A model generated the notes under the pieces. That model searched no databases. It saw only the letters and a program-made list of their open reading frames with translations, and was not told the DNA's origin. Made by a program: the position numbers and the translations under genes. A DNA stretch of 64,000 bases from Myxococcus stipitatus DSM 14675. Lineage in GTDB: Bacteria > Myxococcota > Myxococcia > Myxococcales > Myxococcaceae. Positions 9,100 through 17,682 of this stretch are shown piece after piece; positions within the stretch are counted from its first letter, which is position 1, and each line of letters begins with the position of its first letter. Location: NCBI RefSeq assembly GCF_000331735.1, contig NC_020126.1, positions 682,001-746,000 of the forward strand. The letters are read 5' to 3'.

Positions 9100-11337
9100 A
9101 TGGGGTGGGCCTCCATGGTGGCCGTGCTGCTGGCGGCCACCCCCACCTTCGTCACGCGAGGGGACGTGACGCCCGAGCCGGACCTTCGCCGCGAGGCGGA
9201 AGCCGGCTGGGCGGCACTGGAGGCGGTGTACGTGGCGGAGGCGGGTGGAGCGCCGGCGAAGGCCCCGGCCTCCATCGTCCTCCAGAAGGGCGCGGCCCTG
9301 ACGCCCGAGCGCAACGCGCAGGGCCGTCCGGGCTTCGTCGAGCTGAGGCAGAACACGCCCGGCGTGCTGGATGAGCGGCTGCGCGTGGCGCTGCGGCACG
9401 AGCTGGCGCATCAGCTCCTGTGGTGGGCCTGTCCCCAGTCGAGCGAGGACCGGCTGTTCCATGAAGCCTTCGCGGTGGCACTGAGCGGTGAATTGCCCGC
9501 GTGGCGCGAGGGGGCCTATCAATCCCTCTCACGCGCGGCGGCGGAGCTGGCGGCGGCGCCCGCGGTGGACTCGACGCGGGCGCGGCGGGCACTGGCGCGG
9601 CTGCTCAGTGAGTCGGTGGGGTTTCCCAAGGCGCTGTCTCGCCGTTTGCGTCAGTGTCACGACGGCGCGCGGTGGGTGGTGCCGCTGTCCATCGACGAGC
9701 TGGCGGACGTGCAGGTGCGCGCGGCGGGGCCGGCCACGGTGGTGGTGAGCAGGCACTCGGGAGAGGTGCTGGTGTCGGAGGGCGACGTGCGGCGCGCGCT
9801 GCCGTATGGCTCGGTGTTGAAGCCCTTCGTGTACGCGGCGGGCGTGGGGCACCCGGTGCTCCCTCCGCGCGCGGAGGTGCAGGAGTGGGCGTGCGGGCCG
9901 GACCTGCCGAAGCGGGTGGATGCGCGCACGGCGATGCTGCGCTCGTGCAACGGGTACTTCCTGGACTGGGAGGCGAGTGGCTCGGCGCCTCGAGGCTTCG
10001 GTGCGTGGGAGCCCGTGTTGTCGGCGCTGGGGCTGACGGGGAAGCCCGCGGACATGGCGGACGTGGTGGGGCTGCGCTCCACGCTGGCGCTGTCACCGTG
10101 GGGGATGGCGCAGGCGTATCGGCTGCTGGCGGAGGCTCGGCCGGATGTGCTCGCGCTGCTGGCGGACAACGCGGCGCGGGGCACGCTGGCGGAGCTGCCC
10201 GCGTCGAAGGCGCTCTCGGGCGTGTCGACGAAGACGGGCACGGTGCGGGACGCGGCGAGCCGGCCCCAGTACGGCTGGATTGCGGCGGTGGATGCGGACT
10301 TGATTGTGGTGGCGGTGCGCCCCGGGAAGATGCCGCGCCAGTTCGCGGAGGAGATTCCGGAGGCCCTCGCCCGCGCGCGCAAGCAGGCGGGGCTGGAGGC
10401 CGCGCGGGTGCAGGTGCTGGGGCTCGTGTCCTCGCGCGAGGTGGAGGCGCGGTGCTCGGGCGTGGGCTTCGCGGTGGAGGAGGGGATGCCGAAGGCGGCG
10501 CCCGTGGAGTGGGCTCGGCTGGAGGGGCTCACGGCGCGCGGCGCGGCGGTGTGTCTGGGCGCGCCCTGGCGGCTTCGGTTCCCGAAGGGACCGGAGGAGG
10601 GGCGGGACTACGCGGGGGTCTTCTCGTGGTCCCCCGCGCCCCCGTACCGGCCACCTCCGGGCGTGCCCACGTCGAGCAGCGCGATGAAGGCGCGGCGGGG
10701 CTCGGACTTCGTGTTCCGCACCACGCGCCTGCAATACACGGCGGGCGTGGTGGCGGCGGAGGACGTGACGCTGAAGGGCGAGGCGCGTCTGGCGTTGGCG
10801 CGAGTGGTGGCGCACAACGAGCGGCACAGCCGTCACCCGGGGCGCGCCGTCTGCGACACGACGCACTGTCAGGCCTTCCGAGGCACGGTGCGCGTGCAGC
10901 GCGACGACGCGAAGGCGCTGGGACTGCCCGCGCTGAAGTGGAAGGAGTGGCTGTTGTTCTCGCAGGGAGGACAGGAGCCCTGGAAGGAGGAGCGGACCCG
11001 AGGCGAGGTCGAGCGGATTCTCGGCAAGGGGCTGGTGTCCCTGCGCTTCGAGGCGGGGCGGGTGCAATACCTGCTCACCGAGCGCGATGGCTCGGCGACG
11101 TACGAGGAGGGGCGCTCGCTGCCGTGTGAGCTGTTGCGCTCGGGCTTGAAGCTGGCGTCGTGTCCTCGGACGGCCTCGTTCAACGGTGGGGTGCTCGTCT
11201 TCGAGGGACGCGGGCGCGGCCATGGAGAGGGCTTGGACGTCGAGGCGGCGAAGGCCAGCGGGCTTCGCAGCGATGCGATTCTCGAGGGCGCGTATGGACG
11301 GGGGCGGCCGGAGCCTCGCGACGGGGATGTAGAGTAG
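9100..11337 (+). CDS. yfaQ: YfaQ-like protein (DUF2300): HExxH + PBP-like + SpoIID-like regions
   Basis: The last operon gene starts 3 nt after yfaS stops and encodes 745 residues with a signal peptide. Three regions can be seen. At the N-terminus H100-E-L-A-H104 with E122 resembles a zinc peptidase. In the middle, S238-V-L-K241, S282-C-N284 and K378-T-G380 are the three active-site motifs of penicillin-binding transpeptidases, in order. The C-terminal third has C585-D-T-T-H-C590-Q and a late GRGRGHGEGL segment, both typical of SpoIID/DUF2300 domains that act on glycan strands. E. coli YfaQ has the DUF2300 part. Whether all three regions are active is unknown. Confidence 0.72.
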   Translation: MGWASMVAVLLAATPTFVTRGDVTPEPDLRREAEAGWAALEAVYVAEAGGAPAKAPASIVLQKGAALTPERNAQGRPGFVELRQNTPGVLDERLRVALRHELAHQLLWWACPQSSEDRLFHEAFAVALSGELPAWREGAYQSLSRAAAELAAAPAVDSTRARRALARLLSESVGFPKALSRRLRQCHDGARWVVPLSIDELADVQVRAAGPATVVVSRHSGEVLVSEGDVRRALPYGSVLKPFVYAAGVGHPVLPPRAEVQEWACGPDLPKRVDARTAMLRSCNGYFLDWEASGSAPRGFGAWEPVLSALGLTGKPADMADVVGLRSTLALSPWGMAQAYRLLAEARPDVLALLADNAARGTLAELPASKALSGVSTKTGTVRDAASRPQYGWIAAVDADLIVVAVRPGKMPRQFAEEIPEALARARKQAGLEAARVQVLGLVSSREVEARCSGVGFAVEEGMPKAAPVEWARLEGLTARGAAVCLGAPWRLRFPKGPEEGRDYAGVFSWSPAPPYRPPPGVPTSSSAMKARRGSDFVFRTTRLQYTAGVVAAEDVTLKGEARLALARVVAHNERHSRHPGRAVCDTTHCQAFRGTVRVQRDDAKALGLPALKWKEWLLFSQGGQEPWKEERTRGEVERILGKGLVSLRFEAGRVQYLLTERDGSATYEEGRSLPCELLRSGLKLASCPRTASFNGGVLVFEGRGRGHGEGLDVEAAKASGLRSDAILEGAYGRGRPEPRDGDVE

Positions 11338-11357
11338 GGCGCACGGAGGTTCGACGG

Positions 11358-12065
11358 ATGGCGGATGTGGGGACGTTGGATTCGATGGGTCGCGAGGTGT
11401 CCTACGAGGAGCTCGCGGAGCGCCTGCGTGGACATGACCTGCTGGCCTGGTTGATGGACAACCGCACGTTGGTCAGCACGGAGCCCCAGCCTCGGCTCAT
11501 CGAGGGGAGCGTCGAGGTGACGCATGACCTGGAGACGGGGGATGGGCCCTGGCTGCTGGTCATCCTCGGTGACCTGGTGACGACGGGAGACCTCCGCTTC
11601 GGGACGGATGACTACGCCACCAGCTCGCTGCTCGTGACGGGGAGTCTGCGCGCGCGCAATGTCGAGTATGGCGGCAGCGCCCGCGTGGCGGTGGACCAGG
11701 ATGTGGTGGTGTCTGGAGTCATCGTCGGCTCGAACGGCGATTCGGAGGCGAACCTCGGCACGAGTGGAACGCTGACCGCGCGAGCGGTGCTGCTGGATTC
11801 ACACACGTCCATCTGGGCGAAGGCGGGCAGCCCCCGCTCCGTCCCCGAAGGCTTCCGCACGCTCATCGTGGGCGGCAAGGGCTGGCGGGAGTTCACGCCG
11901 GACGTCGACGTCGGGGACATCGAGCTCCACGAAGCGACGTTCATCCCCGAGGTCCTCCACCGAGGAATGCTGGACACCGACAAGGCGCTGGCGCACGCAC
12001 GGACGGGGGCCAGCCCCTTCCTCCCCGACGTCGAGCGGCGACTGCGGGAGAAGCGCGGCCTCTGA
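11358..12065 (+). CDS. Hypothetical protein with beta-helix-like repeats
   Basis: I do not recognise this 235-residue protein. The start is ATG 11358, with GGAGGT at 11345-11350; a longer frame opens inside yfaQ. The middle (about residues 65-150) is a series of short strands separated by Gly/Asp/Asn turns (VILGDLVTTGDLRF, LLVTGSLRARNVEY, VVVSGVIVGSNG). This pattern resembles bactofilin or beta-helix proteins. There is no signal peptide or membrane segment, so it is probably cytoplasmic. It lies 20 nt after the yfa operon and could be its sixth gene, though nothing links the functions. It ends 2 nt from the convergent kinase gene. Confidence 0.6.
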   Translation: MADVGTLDSMGREVSYEELAERLRGHDLLAWLMDNRTLVSTEPQPRLIEGSVEVTHDLETGDGPWLLVILGDLVTTGDLRFGTDDYATSSLLVTGSLRARNVEYGGSARVAVDQDVVVSGVIVGSNGDSEANLGTSGTLTARAVLLDSHTSIWAKAGSPRSVPEGFRTLIVGGKGWREFTPDVDVGDIELHEATFIPEVLHRGMLDTDKALAHARTGASPFLPDVERRLREKRGL

Positions 12066-12067
12066 CG

Positions 12068-13444
12068 TCAGGCCGCGGACTGGACGCTGGAGGGCTTGGG
12101 GAACGTGAGCGTCGCGCGCGTTCCCTGCTCGGCGGCGTGGTGGAAGGACAGCGTTCCTCCGTGCGCTTCGACGATGCGGCGCACCAGCGTGAGCCCGAGC
12201 CCCAGTCCCCCTGTCTCACGCGCGCGGCTGCGGTCGGTCCGGAAGAAGGGCGTGGAGAGCTGGGCCAGGTCCGTGGCGCTGATGCCGATGCCTCGGTCCT
12301 CGACCTCCAGCCTCACGGAGTCCGCATCCACCAGGGCCCGGAGCGTCACGGGACTGCCGGGCTCCGAGTACTTGCGCGCGTTGTCGAGCAGGTTGTGGAG
12401 CGCGCGTCGCACGAGCACCGCGTCGGCGTCGAGCGAGGGCAGGTCCTCCGGTATCTCCAACTGGAGCGGGCACTCGGGCGCGCCGCGCTGGAAGCGCTCG
12501 GCGGTGTCGTTCAGGAAGCCGTGGAGCGGGAGGGCGGCTCGCTGAACACGAGGGCCCGGCTGACCCGCCTGGTTCACCTCCAGGTCCAGCCGCGCCATCT
12601 GCATCACCCCATCCACGAGCTGCTGGAGCTCGCCGATGTCCCGCCGCAGCTCGGGCAGTCGCTTCGCCAGCTCATCGGGGTTCCCATCCTCGACCAGGTC
12701 CAGCGTCACACCGAGCCGGGCCAGGGGCGTGCGCAGCTCGTGAGAGACATTGGCGAGCAGCTCCTTCTGGCCTCGGATGAGGCCCTCCATCCTGGCGGCC
12801 ATCTCGTCGAAGGAGCGCCCCAGCGTCGCCACTTCACTGCGGCCCTGGAGGCCGGTGCGCGCGGACAGGCGGCCCTGGCCGAACTCCTCCACCACCGACG
12901 TCAGTCGCTCCAAGGGGGAGGCAATCAGCCGCGCGGCGGGCAGCGCGACCACCGCCATCACGAACAGCGCGAGCGCCAGCAGGCCCCCCATCAGTGAATA
13001 GTAATTGCGTGGCGTCTCGGAGATGTAGAGCAGGTAGCCCACCACGTGGTTGTCGTTCCAGGAGGGCACGAGCATGGCGGTGCCCCCCGGCCGCTTGAAC
13101 CAGAACCGCCCTCCCCGAAACTGCCCCATCTCCTTCTCGTCCAGGGGTTCGAGGGGCGGTTGCGCGGAGGAGACCTTCACCTTGCCCTCCATGTCATACA
13201 GCGTGGCGATGGCCCCGTTCTCCTTCTTGAGGTCGTCCAATACGGGGCCGAGCTTCGGGTCTCCCGTGAGGGCCAGTGTCTGAAGCCGCTTGTAGTTCTC
13301 CGAGACGATGGCCTCCCCGGGGGTCTCCCCCATCACCTTGTCGGAGAGGATCAAGGCGGAGACCAGGCCCACCAGCATCACCAGGCCGTAGAGGTAGATG
13401 CGCCAGAACATCCGGCGCGGGTGGAACCACTGGAGCGGCTTCAT
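12068..13444 (-). CDS. Sensor histidine kinase (HAMP-HisKA-HATPase), OmpR-type pair
   Basis: This 458-residue inner-membrane kinase has a first helix at about 14-34 and a second at about 150-175, enclosing a sensor region of roughly 110 residues in the periplasm. A HAMP segment follows (ARLIASPLERLTSVVEEFGQG). The phosphoacceptor is the His in LLANVSHELRTPLARL near residue 237. The ATP-binding domain shows the N box (HNLLDNARKYS), G1 (DRGIGIS) and G2 (GGLGLGLTLVRRI). The gene overlaps the response regulator by 4 nt, so the two form a cognate pair. The signal is unknown; the layout is closest to CpxA/RstB-like kinases. Confidence 0.93.
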   Translation of the reverse strand: MKPLQWFHPRRMFWRIYLYGLVMLVGLVSALILSDKVMGETPGEAIVSENYKRLQTLALTGDPKLGPVLDDLKKENGAIATLYDMEGKVKVSSAQPPLEPLDEKEMGQFRGGRFWFKRPGGTAMLVPSWNDNHVVGYLLYISETPRNYYSLMGGLLALALFVMAVVALPAARLIASPLERLTSVVEEFGQGRLSARTGLQGRSEVATLGRSFDEMAARMEGLIRGQKELLANVSHELRTPLARLGVTLDLVEDGNPDELAKRLPELRRDIGELQQLVDGVMQMARLDLEVNQAGQPGPRVQRAALPLHGFLNDTAERFQRGAPECPLQLEIPEDLPSLDADAVLVRRALHNLLDNARKYSEPGSPVTLRALVDADSVRLEVEDRGIGISATDLAQLSTPFFRTDRSRARETGGLGLGLTLVRRIVEAHGGTLSFHHAAEQGTRATLTFPKPSSVQSAA

Positions 13445-14148
13445 GTCTCGTCCCCTCGCTCCAGCACGTAGCCCACGCCGCGCACCGTCTTGAGCAGCCG
13501 TGGGTTGCGCGCGTCGTCCCCCAGCTTCTGGCGCAGCCGCGACACGTGCACGTCGATGGCGCGGTCCACGGGGCCGTCCACGCCCCCGTGCTTCGCCAGC
13601 TCCAGGAGTTGCTCGCGCGAGAGCACCCGTCCGGCGCGCTCCGCCAGTCCCAGCAGCAACGCGAACTCATGCTGGGTCAACGGCAGGGCCTGTCCCTTGA
13701 GCGTGGCCTTCATGGCCGCGCGGTCCAGCGTGAGCTCTCCCACGCGCAGCACCTCCCGCGAAGGGCCCAGGTGTCCCCGGCTGCGGCGCACCAGCGCCTG
13801 GATGCGCGCCAGCAGCTCGCGCGAGGAGAAGGGCTTGGCCAGGTAGTCATCCGCGCCCAGCTCCAGGCCCATCACCCGGTCCGCCTCCTCGCCCCGCGCG
13901 GTGAGCATCAGGATGGGTACCGCCGAGCGCGCGCGCAGCTCCCTGCACACGGTGAGCCCGTCCTTCCGAGGCAGCATGATGTCGATGAGGATGGCGTCGA
14001 ACGAGCGCCGCGAGGCCTCCTGCAAGCCCAGCTCGCCGTCGCGCGCGACACAGGTCCGCACGCCGAAGCGCTCCAGGTACTCGGCGGTGAGCCGCGCGAG
14101 GTGGCTGTCGTCCTCGATGAGGAGCACGTCGATGGGGGGCGAGTTCAT
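13441..14148 (-). CDS. OmpR/PhoB-family response regulator
   Basis: The 235-residue protein has a receiver domain (about 7-120) with the acidic pair E-D-D near residues 12-14, phosphoacceptor Asp in LIDIMLPRKDG, Thr in LTARG and Lys in LAKPFSS. A winged-helix output domain follows (about 137-230), with the recognition region VDRAIDVHVSRLRQKLG and the wing VRGVGYVLE. It is first in the two-gene operon, and its stop overlaps the kinase start. The C-terminal sequence resembles CpxR/RstA, but the target genes are not evident. Confidence 0.93.
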   Translation of the reverse strand: MNSPPIDVLLIEDDSHLARLTAEYLERFGVRTCVARDGELGLQEASRRSFDAILIDIMLPRKDGLTVCRELRARSAVPILMLTARGEEADRVMGLELGADDYLAKPFSSRELLARIQALVRRSRGHLGPSREVLRVGELTLDRAAMKATLKGQALPLTQHEFALLLGLAERAGRVLSREQLLELAKHGGVDGPVDRAIDVHVSRLRQKLGDDARNPRLLKTVRGVGYVLERGDET

Positions 14149-14160
14149 CGTGCCTGCAGC

Positions 14161-15465
14161 CTAGCGTGGGGACGCGGAGCCTTGGGGCTGCGTGGCGCTG
14201 CCCACGGTGGGCGGCCCCACATGCACCAGCTCCTTCACGCGAAGAGGGAAGGCCCCGAAGGAGTCCGCGGGGTCGGGGTCGCCCTTCGCGTCCTCGGGGT
14301 AACTGTACATGCGCACCGCGACCAGCTGGTGCTCGGGAAGGACGACCAGGAACTGTCCCAGCCAGCCATTGGCGTTGGCTCCGACGAGGGGGCCCATCTC
14401 CGTCTGCCTCCACTTCTGGTTCCGGCCCATGACTTCCTTCTGGAGCTCGGGAAGGGGGACCCCCAGCGCATCGAAGTAGCTGTCCTCGTCCTGGAAGTCG
14501 CGGCCGAGCAGCGCCGTCGCCGCCTGGATGATGGGCTGTGGGACGCCCGCCTGCTTCCAGGCGGACAGCAGCACCTCATCCACGAAGCTCCGGCGCCACG
14601 CGGGCTCGGGCCACCACAGGAGGCCCGTCGCGCTGGCGGGGCCTTCACCTGGGGCCAGCATCCGCTTGACCCACTCCTGGGGCAGGAGCTGGCGGAGCTG
14701 CCACAGGCCCCCGTTCACCAGGAGCTGGCCCAGCTTCGCCAGGTCTCGCGGCCGGATTTGCAGGCCCGACATGGCGTGGGGATTGCCCGCCCTGTCCAGG
14801 TCCCAGCGATAGTCGGTGATGCCCATGGGGCGGAAGAGCGCGTCGCCGAGGTAGCGGTCCAGGCGCTTGCCGGACGCCTTCTCGACGATGGCCGCCAGCA
14901 GGTTGACCGCCTTGTTGTTGTACTGGATTTGAGTGCCGGGGGCGTGGGCCATCTCCGAGGCCAGCGCGAGCTTCACGAAGTCCGGGCTCGCGTAGATCTC
15001 CCTCGTGCCCTCCCCGACGTCGATGCCCGAGGAGTGGTTGAGCAGGTGGCGCAGGGTGATGTCCTTCTTGCGGCCCTGATTCCACTCGGGGAAGTACTGG
15101 TGCACCGGCACGTCCAGCGAGGGAATCTTCCCGTCCGCGACCAGCTTCACCACGGCCATGCCCACCACGGACTTGGTGACGGACATCGCCTCGATGCGGG
15201 TGGGGGCCTGGCGGAAGCTCCACTCCCCGATGAGCTTGCCGTTCTTCAGGATGACGACCGCGCTGGAGTGCGTGACCTGGGCCTCCGCGAGCAGCCGCTC
15301 CAGGGCCTTCGGGTCGATGCCCTCCGCCTCGGGGGACTCGGCGCGCGGCAGGTCCTGGGCCGGCGCGGCGAGGGCCGGGCTTGCTCCGAAGAGCAGCATG
15401 CCCGCGGCGAGCAAGGAGAGGACGGCTCGAGCGACTCCGCTTCGGTGACGACGGCACGTGGACAT
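14161..15465 (-). CDS. Secreted serine hydrolase, beta-lactamase class C family
   Basis: The 434-residue protein has a signal peptide (hydrophobic core LSLLAAGMLLFGASPALA). The catalytic Ser lies in S-V-T-K (EAMSVTKSVVG, near residue 96), the S-x-x-K motif of class C beta-lactamases, DD-peptidases and related esterases. The second motif Y-N-N is at IQYNNKAVNLL near residue 180, and the family motif LRHLLNHSSGI lies between them. The third motif is not clear; HQLVAVRMYSY near the end is its likely place. The substrate is unknown. It lies 12 nt upstream of the response regulator start on the same strand and may be co-transcribed with it. Confidence 0.85.
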   Translation of the reverse strand: MSTCRRHRSGVARAVLSLLAAGMLLFGASPALAAPAQDLPRAESPEAEGIDPKALERLLAEAQVTHSSAVVILKNGKLIGEWSFRQAPTRIEAMSVTKSVVGMAVVKLVADGKIPSLDVPVHQYFPEWNQGRKKDITLRHLLNHSSGIDVGEGTREIYASPDFVKLALASEMAHAPGTQIQYNNKAVNLLAAIVEKASGKRLDRYLGDALFRPMGITDYRWDLDRAGNPHAMSGLQIRPRDLAKLGQLLVNGGLWQLRQLLPQEWVKRMLAPGEGPASATGLLWWPEPAWRRSFVDEVLLSAWKQAGVPQPIIQAATALLGRDFQDEDSYFDALGVPLPELQKEVMGRNQKWRQTEMGPLVGANANGWLGQFLVVLPEHQLVAVRMYSYPEDAKGDPDPADSFGAFPLRVKELVHVGPPTVGSATQPQGSASPR

Positions 15466-15582
15466 CGGACCCCCCAGGGCTTCGGGTAGATGGGATGCTC
15501 GTACTCAACGCCCGTCATGTCGCGGCGGTATGTGCGGGATGTAAACGATTGTAACGGCCGCGCGGACCTCCCCCAAAGACAA

Positions 15583-15612
15583 CGCCGGAGCCTCCTGGTG
15601 GAGACTCCGGCG
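15583..15612 (-). terminator. Intrinsic terminator of the M43 protease gene
   Basis: An 8-bp perfect stem (CGCCGGAG with CTCCGGCG) encloses a smaller internal hairpin. Read on the minus strand it lies 31 nt past the M43 protease stop and is followed by a T-rich TTGTCTTT tract. Confidence 0.65.
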
Positions 15613-15643
15613 CCATCCCAGCCGTCAAGCTGTCGGGGGAAGA

Positions 15644-16534
15644 CTAGCGGTAGGTCGCGGTGAGGCTGTCCGCGCGGTCAATCTGACCCGCGGTGAGCGA
15701 GTTCATGCAGGAGTCGTCCGTGTAATCCATGAAGTTGTTGATGGGGTCCGCGCCGCCGCCCGCGCACGTGTCGCGGCCCGCGGGGCAGCCGTAGGCGGGA
15801 GAGGCCTCGGCCGGGGTGTCGCTGACGGAGTCGCCCGCGCCGGTGCAGCCGCCCTGGAACGTGTGGTACAGGCCCAGCCAGTGGCCGACCTCGTGCGTGC
15901 CCGTGTCACCCTCGTTGTAGGGCGCCGCGGAGCCGCCGGGGACGCTGCTGTAGAGGAGGACCACGCCGTCCTGCAGGGGGGCGCTGGTGTAGCTGGAGGG
16001 GAACGTCGCCCAGCCCAGCAGGCCGCCGCTCAGGTTGGCGGAGTAGATGTTGAGGCTCTCGGGGCCGCCCTTGCGCAGCGCCTTCTTCATGGCGCGCTCG
16101 TTGGCGCTGCCGCTCTTCAGCGCGAACCACTTGGAGTTGTTCGTGCGCGTCGTGCCCTGGAGCACGAACCGGAACGGGGTGTTGGCGTAGGCCGCGTTCA
16201 GCACGTTCATCTGCGCGGTGATCTGCGACTCGGGGATGTCACCGTTCGCGATGCCCGTGCCCTTGTTGATGACGTGGAAGTAGGTCGGCACCGTCACGGA
16301 GCCCACCGCGCGCATCTCCATCTTGCGGCTCTTCACGAAGGCGTCGATGGACGCGCGCTCCTCGGCGGAGGGCTCGATGGTCGCACAGCCGCGCAGGCCC
16401 GCCGTCTGCTCCCCGATGGGGTCCGCGGGAGCCGGCGTCTCCGCGGCGCTGTCGCCCTGACATGCGGTGAGGCTGAACAGCGCACCAGCAACCACGGCCA
16501 GACGACTCGCTCGCTTCGCGACGATGCCAATCAT
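15644..16534 (-). CDS. Pappalysin-type (M43) zinc metalloprotease lipoprotein
   Basis: The 296-residue protein is exported and probably lipid-anchored: the signal peptide ends in L-T-A-C25. The zinc site H214-E-V-G-H218-W-L-G-L-Y-H224 is the metzincin HExxHxxGxxH motif, with the Met-turn at N-F-M269-D-Y. Cysteines around the active site (C230, C250, C257, C276) fit the disulphides of the pappalysin/ulilysin group. I chose ATG 16534; the open frame runs further upstream but has no coding character there. A TTGACT promoter lies about 30 nt upstream. It is likely an extracellular or surface protease for predation or nutrition. Confidence 0.9.
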   Translation of the reverse strand: MIGIVAKRASRLAVVAGALFSLTACQGDSAAETPAPADPIGEQTAGLRGCATIEPSAEERASIDAFVKSRKMEMRAVGSVTVPTYFHVINKGTGIANGDIPESQITAQMNVLNAAYANTPFRFVLQGTTRTNNSKWFALKSGSANERAMKKALRKGGPESLNIYSANLSGGLLGWATFPSSYTSAPLQDGVVLLYSSVPGGSAAPYNEGDTGTHEVGHWLGLYHTFQGGCTGAGDSVSDTPAEASPAYGCPAGRDTCAGGGADPINNFMDYTDDSCMNSLTAGQIDRADSLTATYR

Positions 16535-16563
16535 TGCCAACTCCAGGGAAGAGGGTGAAACAA

Positions 16564-16593
16564 CGAATAGCCGAGCGAAGCAGTGCGAGTCAA
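16564..16593 (-). promoter_or_regulatory. Sigma-70-type promoter of the M43 protease gene
   Basis: On the minus strand TTGACT (plus positions 16588-16593) is followed after 18 nt by TATTCG (16564-16569). This would start transcription near 16557 and leave a leader of about 22 nt before ATG 16534. Confidence 0.5.
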
Positions 16594-16603
16594 TGGTGCC
16601 ATG

Positions 16604-16616
16604 AGACAATTTGTCT
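16604..16616. promoter_or_regulatory. Palindrome upstream of the M43 protease promoter
   Basis: AGACAA and TTGTCT flank a single T, giving a 13-bp dyad 10 nt upstream of the -35 box. The position would suit an activator site. The half-site core GACA recurs at 16654-16661. Confidence 0.4.
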
Positions 16617-16856
16617 TGATTCTCCGTATGACTGGCGCCGCACAGCGGGACAAATGAGACATGCGTGCTCCAGTCATGAGGGGGTGAATGTAAAATGTCT
16701 TTCATTGTGGCCGATGGCTGACTTGCGGGGTCAGGGGTGTCCGCCGCCTCACGGGAGGGGGTGCCGTGGGGGGCGGGCGTCCGAGCGAGCGGCGATTGCC
16801 GGGCTCCGGGGGGTGAACCACTTTGCGTCATTCCCTGTCGACGAGGAGGACTGCAC

Positions 16857-17531
16857 ATGGCTCGAAAGATTCGTGGTGGTGGAGTGGCGGCCCTGGCGGC
16901 GACGCTGGCGTTTGGGGCCATGACGGCCGCGCTCGCGGAGGATGCGGACAAGAAGGTGAAGAAGGAGCAGAAGGCGGTCGGCGAGGCGGCGGCGGAGCGC
17001 ACGCTGTACGTGGGCAAGCTGGTGCTCTTCGACGCCAAGCAGGTGGCCCTGGGCAACCTGGCGCTGGAGAAGTCGCAGAACCCGGAGGTGCGCGCGTTCG
17101 CCCAGAAGCTGGTGGATGAGCGCCGGCAGCACATGTCCGACCTGCGGACGTGGGCGGACGACAAGTCCATCGAGGTCGCGAACATCGACCTGAGCGGCCC
17201 GAGCTCCGCGACGGGGGGCTCCGGGTCCGCGCCCCCCGCGATGCAGGAGGGCTTCGACAAGAAGATGGAGGGCGTCGACGAGCGCCTGAACAAGGCCATC
17301 ACCGAGGCCGAGAAGGACCTGGACAAGCTCCGGGAGAAGGACGGCAAGGACTTCGACAAGGCGTTCCTCTCGCGCGTCGCGGATGACGGCAAGAAGGGGC
17401 AGGACCTGGTGAAGGACGGGCAGAAGAAGTACAGCTCGGATGCCGCCTTCATCGCCCTGCTCAGCAAGACGCGCCAGGGCATCGAGCGCGAGGAGACGCA
17501 GGCGAAGGACCTGGAGAAGCTCATGCGCTGA
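16857..17531 (+). CDS. DUF4142 exported protein
   Basis: The 224-residue protein starts at ATG 16857, with GAGGAGGA just upstream. The signal peptide ends near ALA-ED (residue 26). The mature part is helical and charged, with a DUF4142-type core: VGKLVLFDAKQVALGNLALEKSQNPEVRAFAQKLVDERRQH at about 51-92. That segment is the ferritin-like helix pair typical of the family. The domain is followed by a coiled-coil-like lysine/glutamate-rich region. DUF4142 proteins are periplasmic or outer-membrane proteins of unclear function. A strong terminator follows the gene. Confidence 0.82.
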   Translation: MARKIRGGGVAALAATLAFGAMTAALAEDADKKVKKEQKAVGEAAAERTLYVGKLVLFDAKQVALGNLALEKSQNPEVRAFAQKLVDERRQHMSDLRTWADDKSIEVANIDLSGPSSATGGSGSAPPAMQEGFDKKMEGVDERLNKAITEAEKDLDKLREKDGKDFDKAFLSRVADDGKKGQDLVKDGQKKYSSDAAFIALLSKTRQGIEREETQAKDLEKLMR

Positions 17532-17556
17532 CGGCGCATCGACGCCCAGGACGGCG

Positions 17557-17585
17557 CGGCGCGGTGACGTCCGGTCACCGCGCCG
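17557..17585 (+). terminator. Intrinsic terminator after the DUF4142 gene
   Basis: A 12-bp perfect stem (CGGCGCGGTGAC with its complement) closes a 5-nt loop 26 nt after the stop codon and is followed by TTGT. Confidence 0.75.
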
Positions 17586-17648
17586 TTGTCGCGTCCATGC
17601 GTCGGGTGGAGGACACCGGAGGGTCGCGGGCCCGCGTCTGGAGACGGG

Positions 17649-17677
17649 TTGACGCCGTGCGAGGCGATACCTATCCC
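17649..17677 (+). promoter_or_regulatory. Promoter giving a near-leaderless transcript
   Basis: TTGACG (17649-17654), a 17-nt spacer and TATCCC (17672-17677) lie directly before ATG 17683. The start point would fall at or within a base or two of the start codon. Confidence 0.45.
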
Positions 17678-17682
17678 GAGGC

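Larger units (their letters stand above)
16535..16856. other. Intergenic regulatory region between divergent genes
   Basis: This 322-nt stretch separates the M43 protease (minus) from the DUF4142 gene (plus) and is AT-richer than its neighbours. It holds the protease promoter, the AGACAA/TTGTCT palindrome, and two direct copies of ATGAGACA (16601-16608 and 16654-16661). No gene is visible in it. A TAAAAT at 16691-16696 could be a -10 for the DUF4142 gene, but no good -35 was found. Confidence 0.5.

Noticed and set aside
4219..9522. 1767-codon open frame antisense to the A2M gene
   Set aside because: It is a GC-skew shadow: the translation is Arg/His/Leu-rich low complexity with no domain, opposite a well-supported A2M gene.
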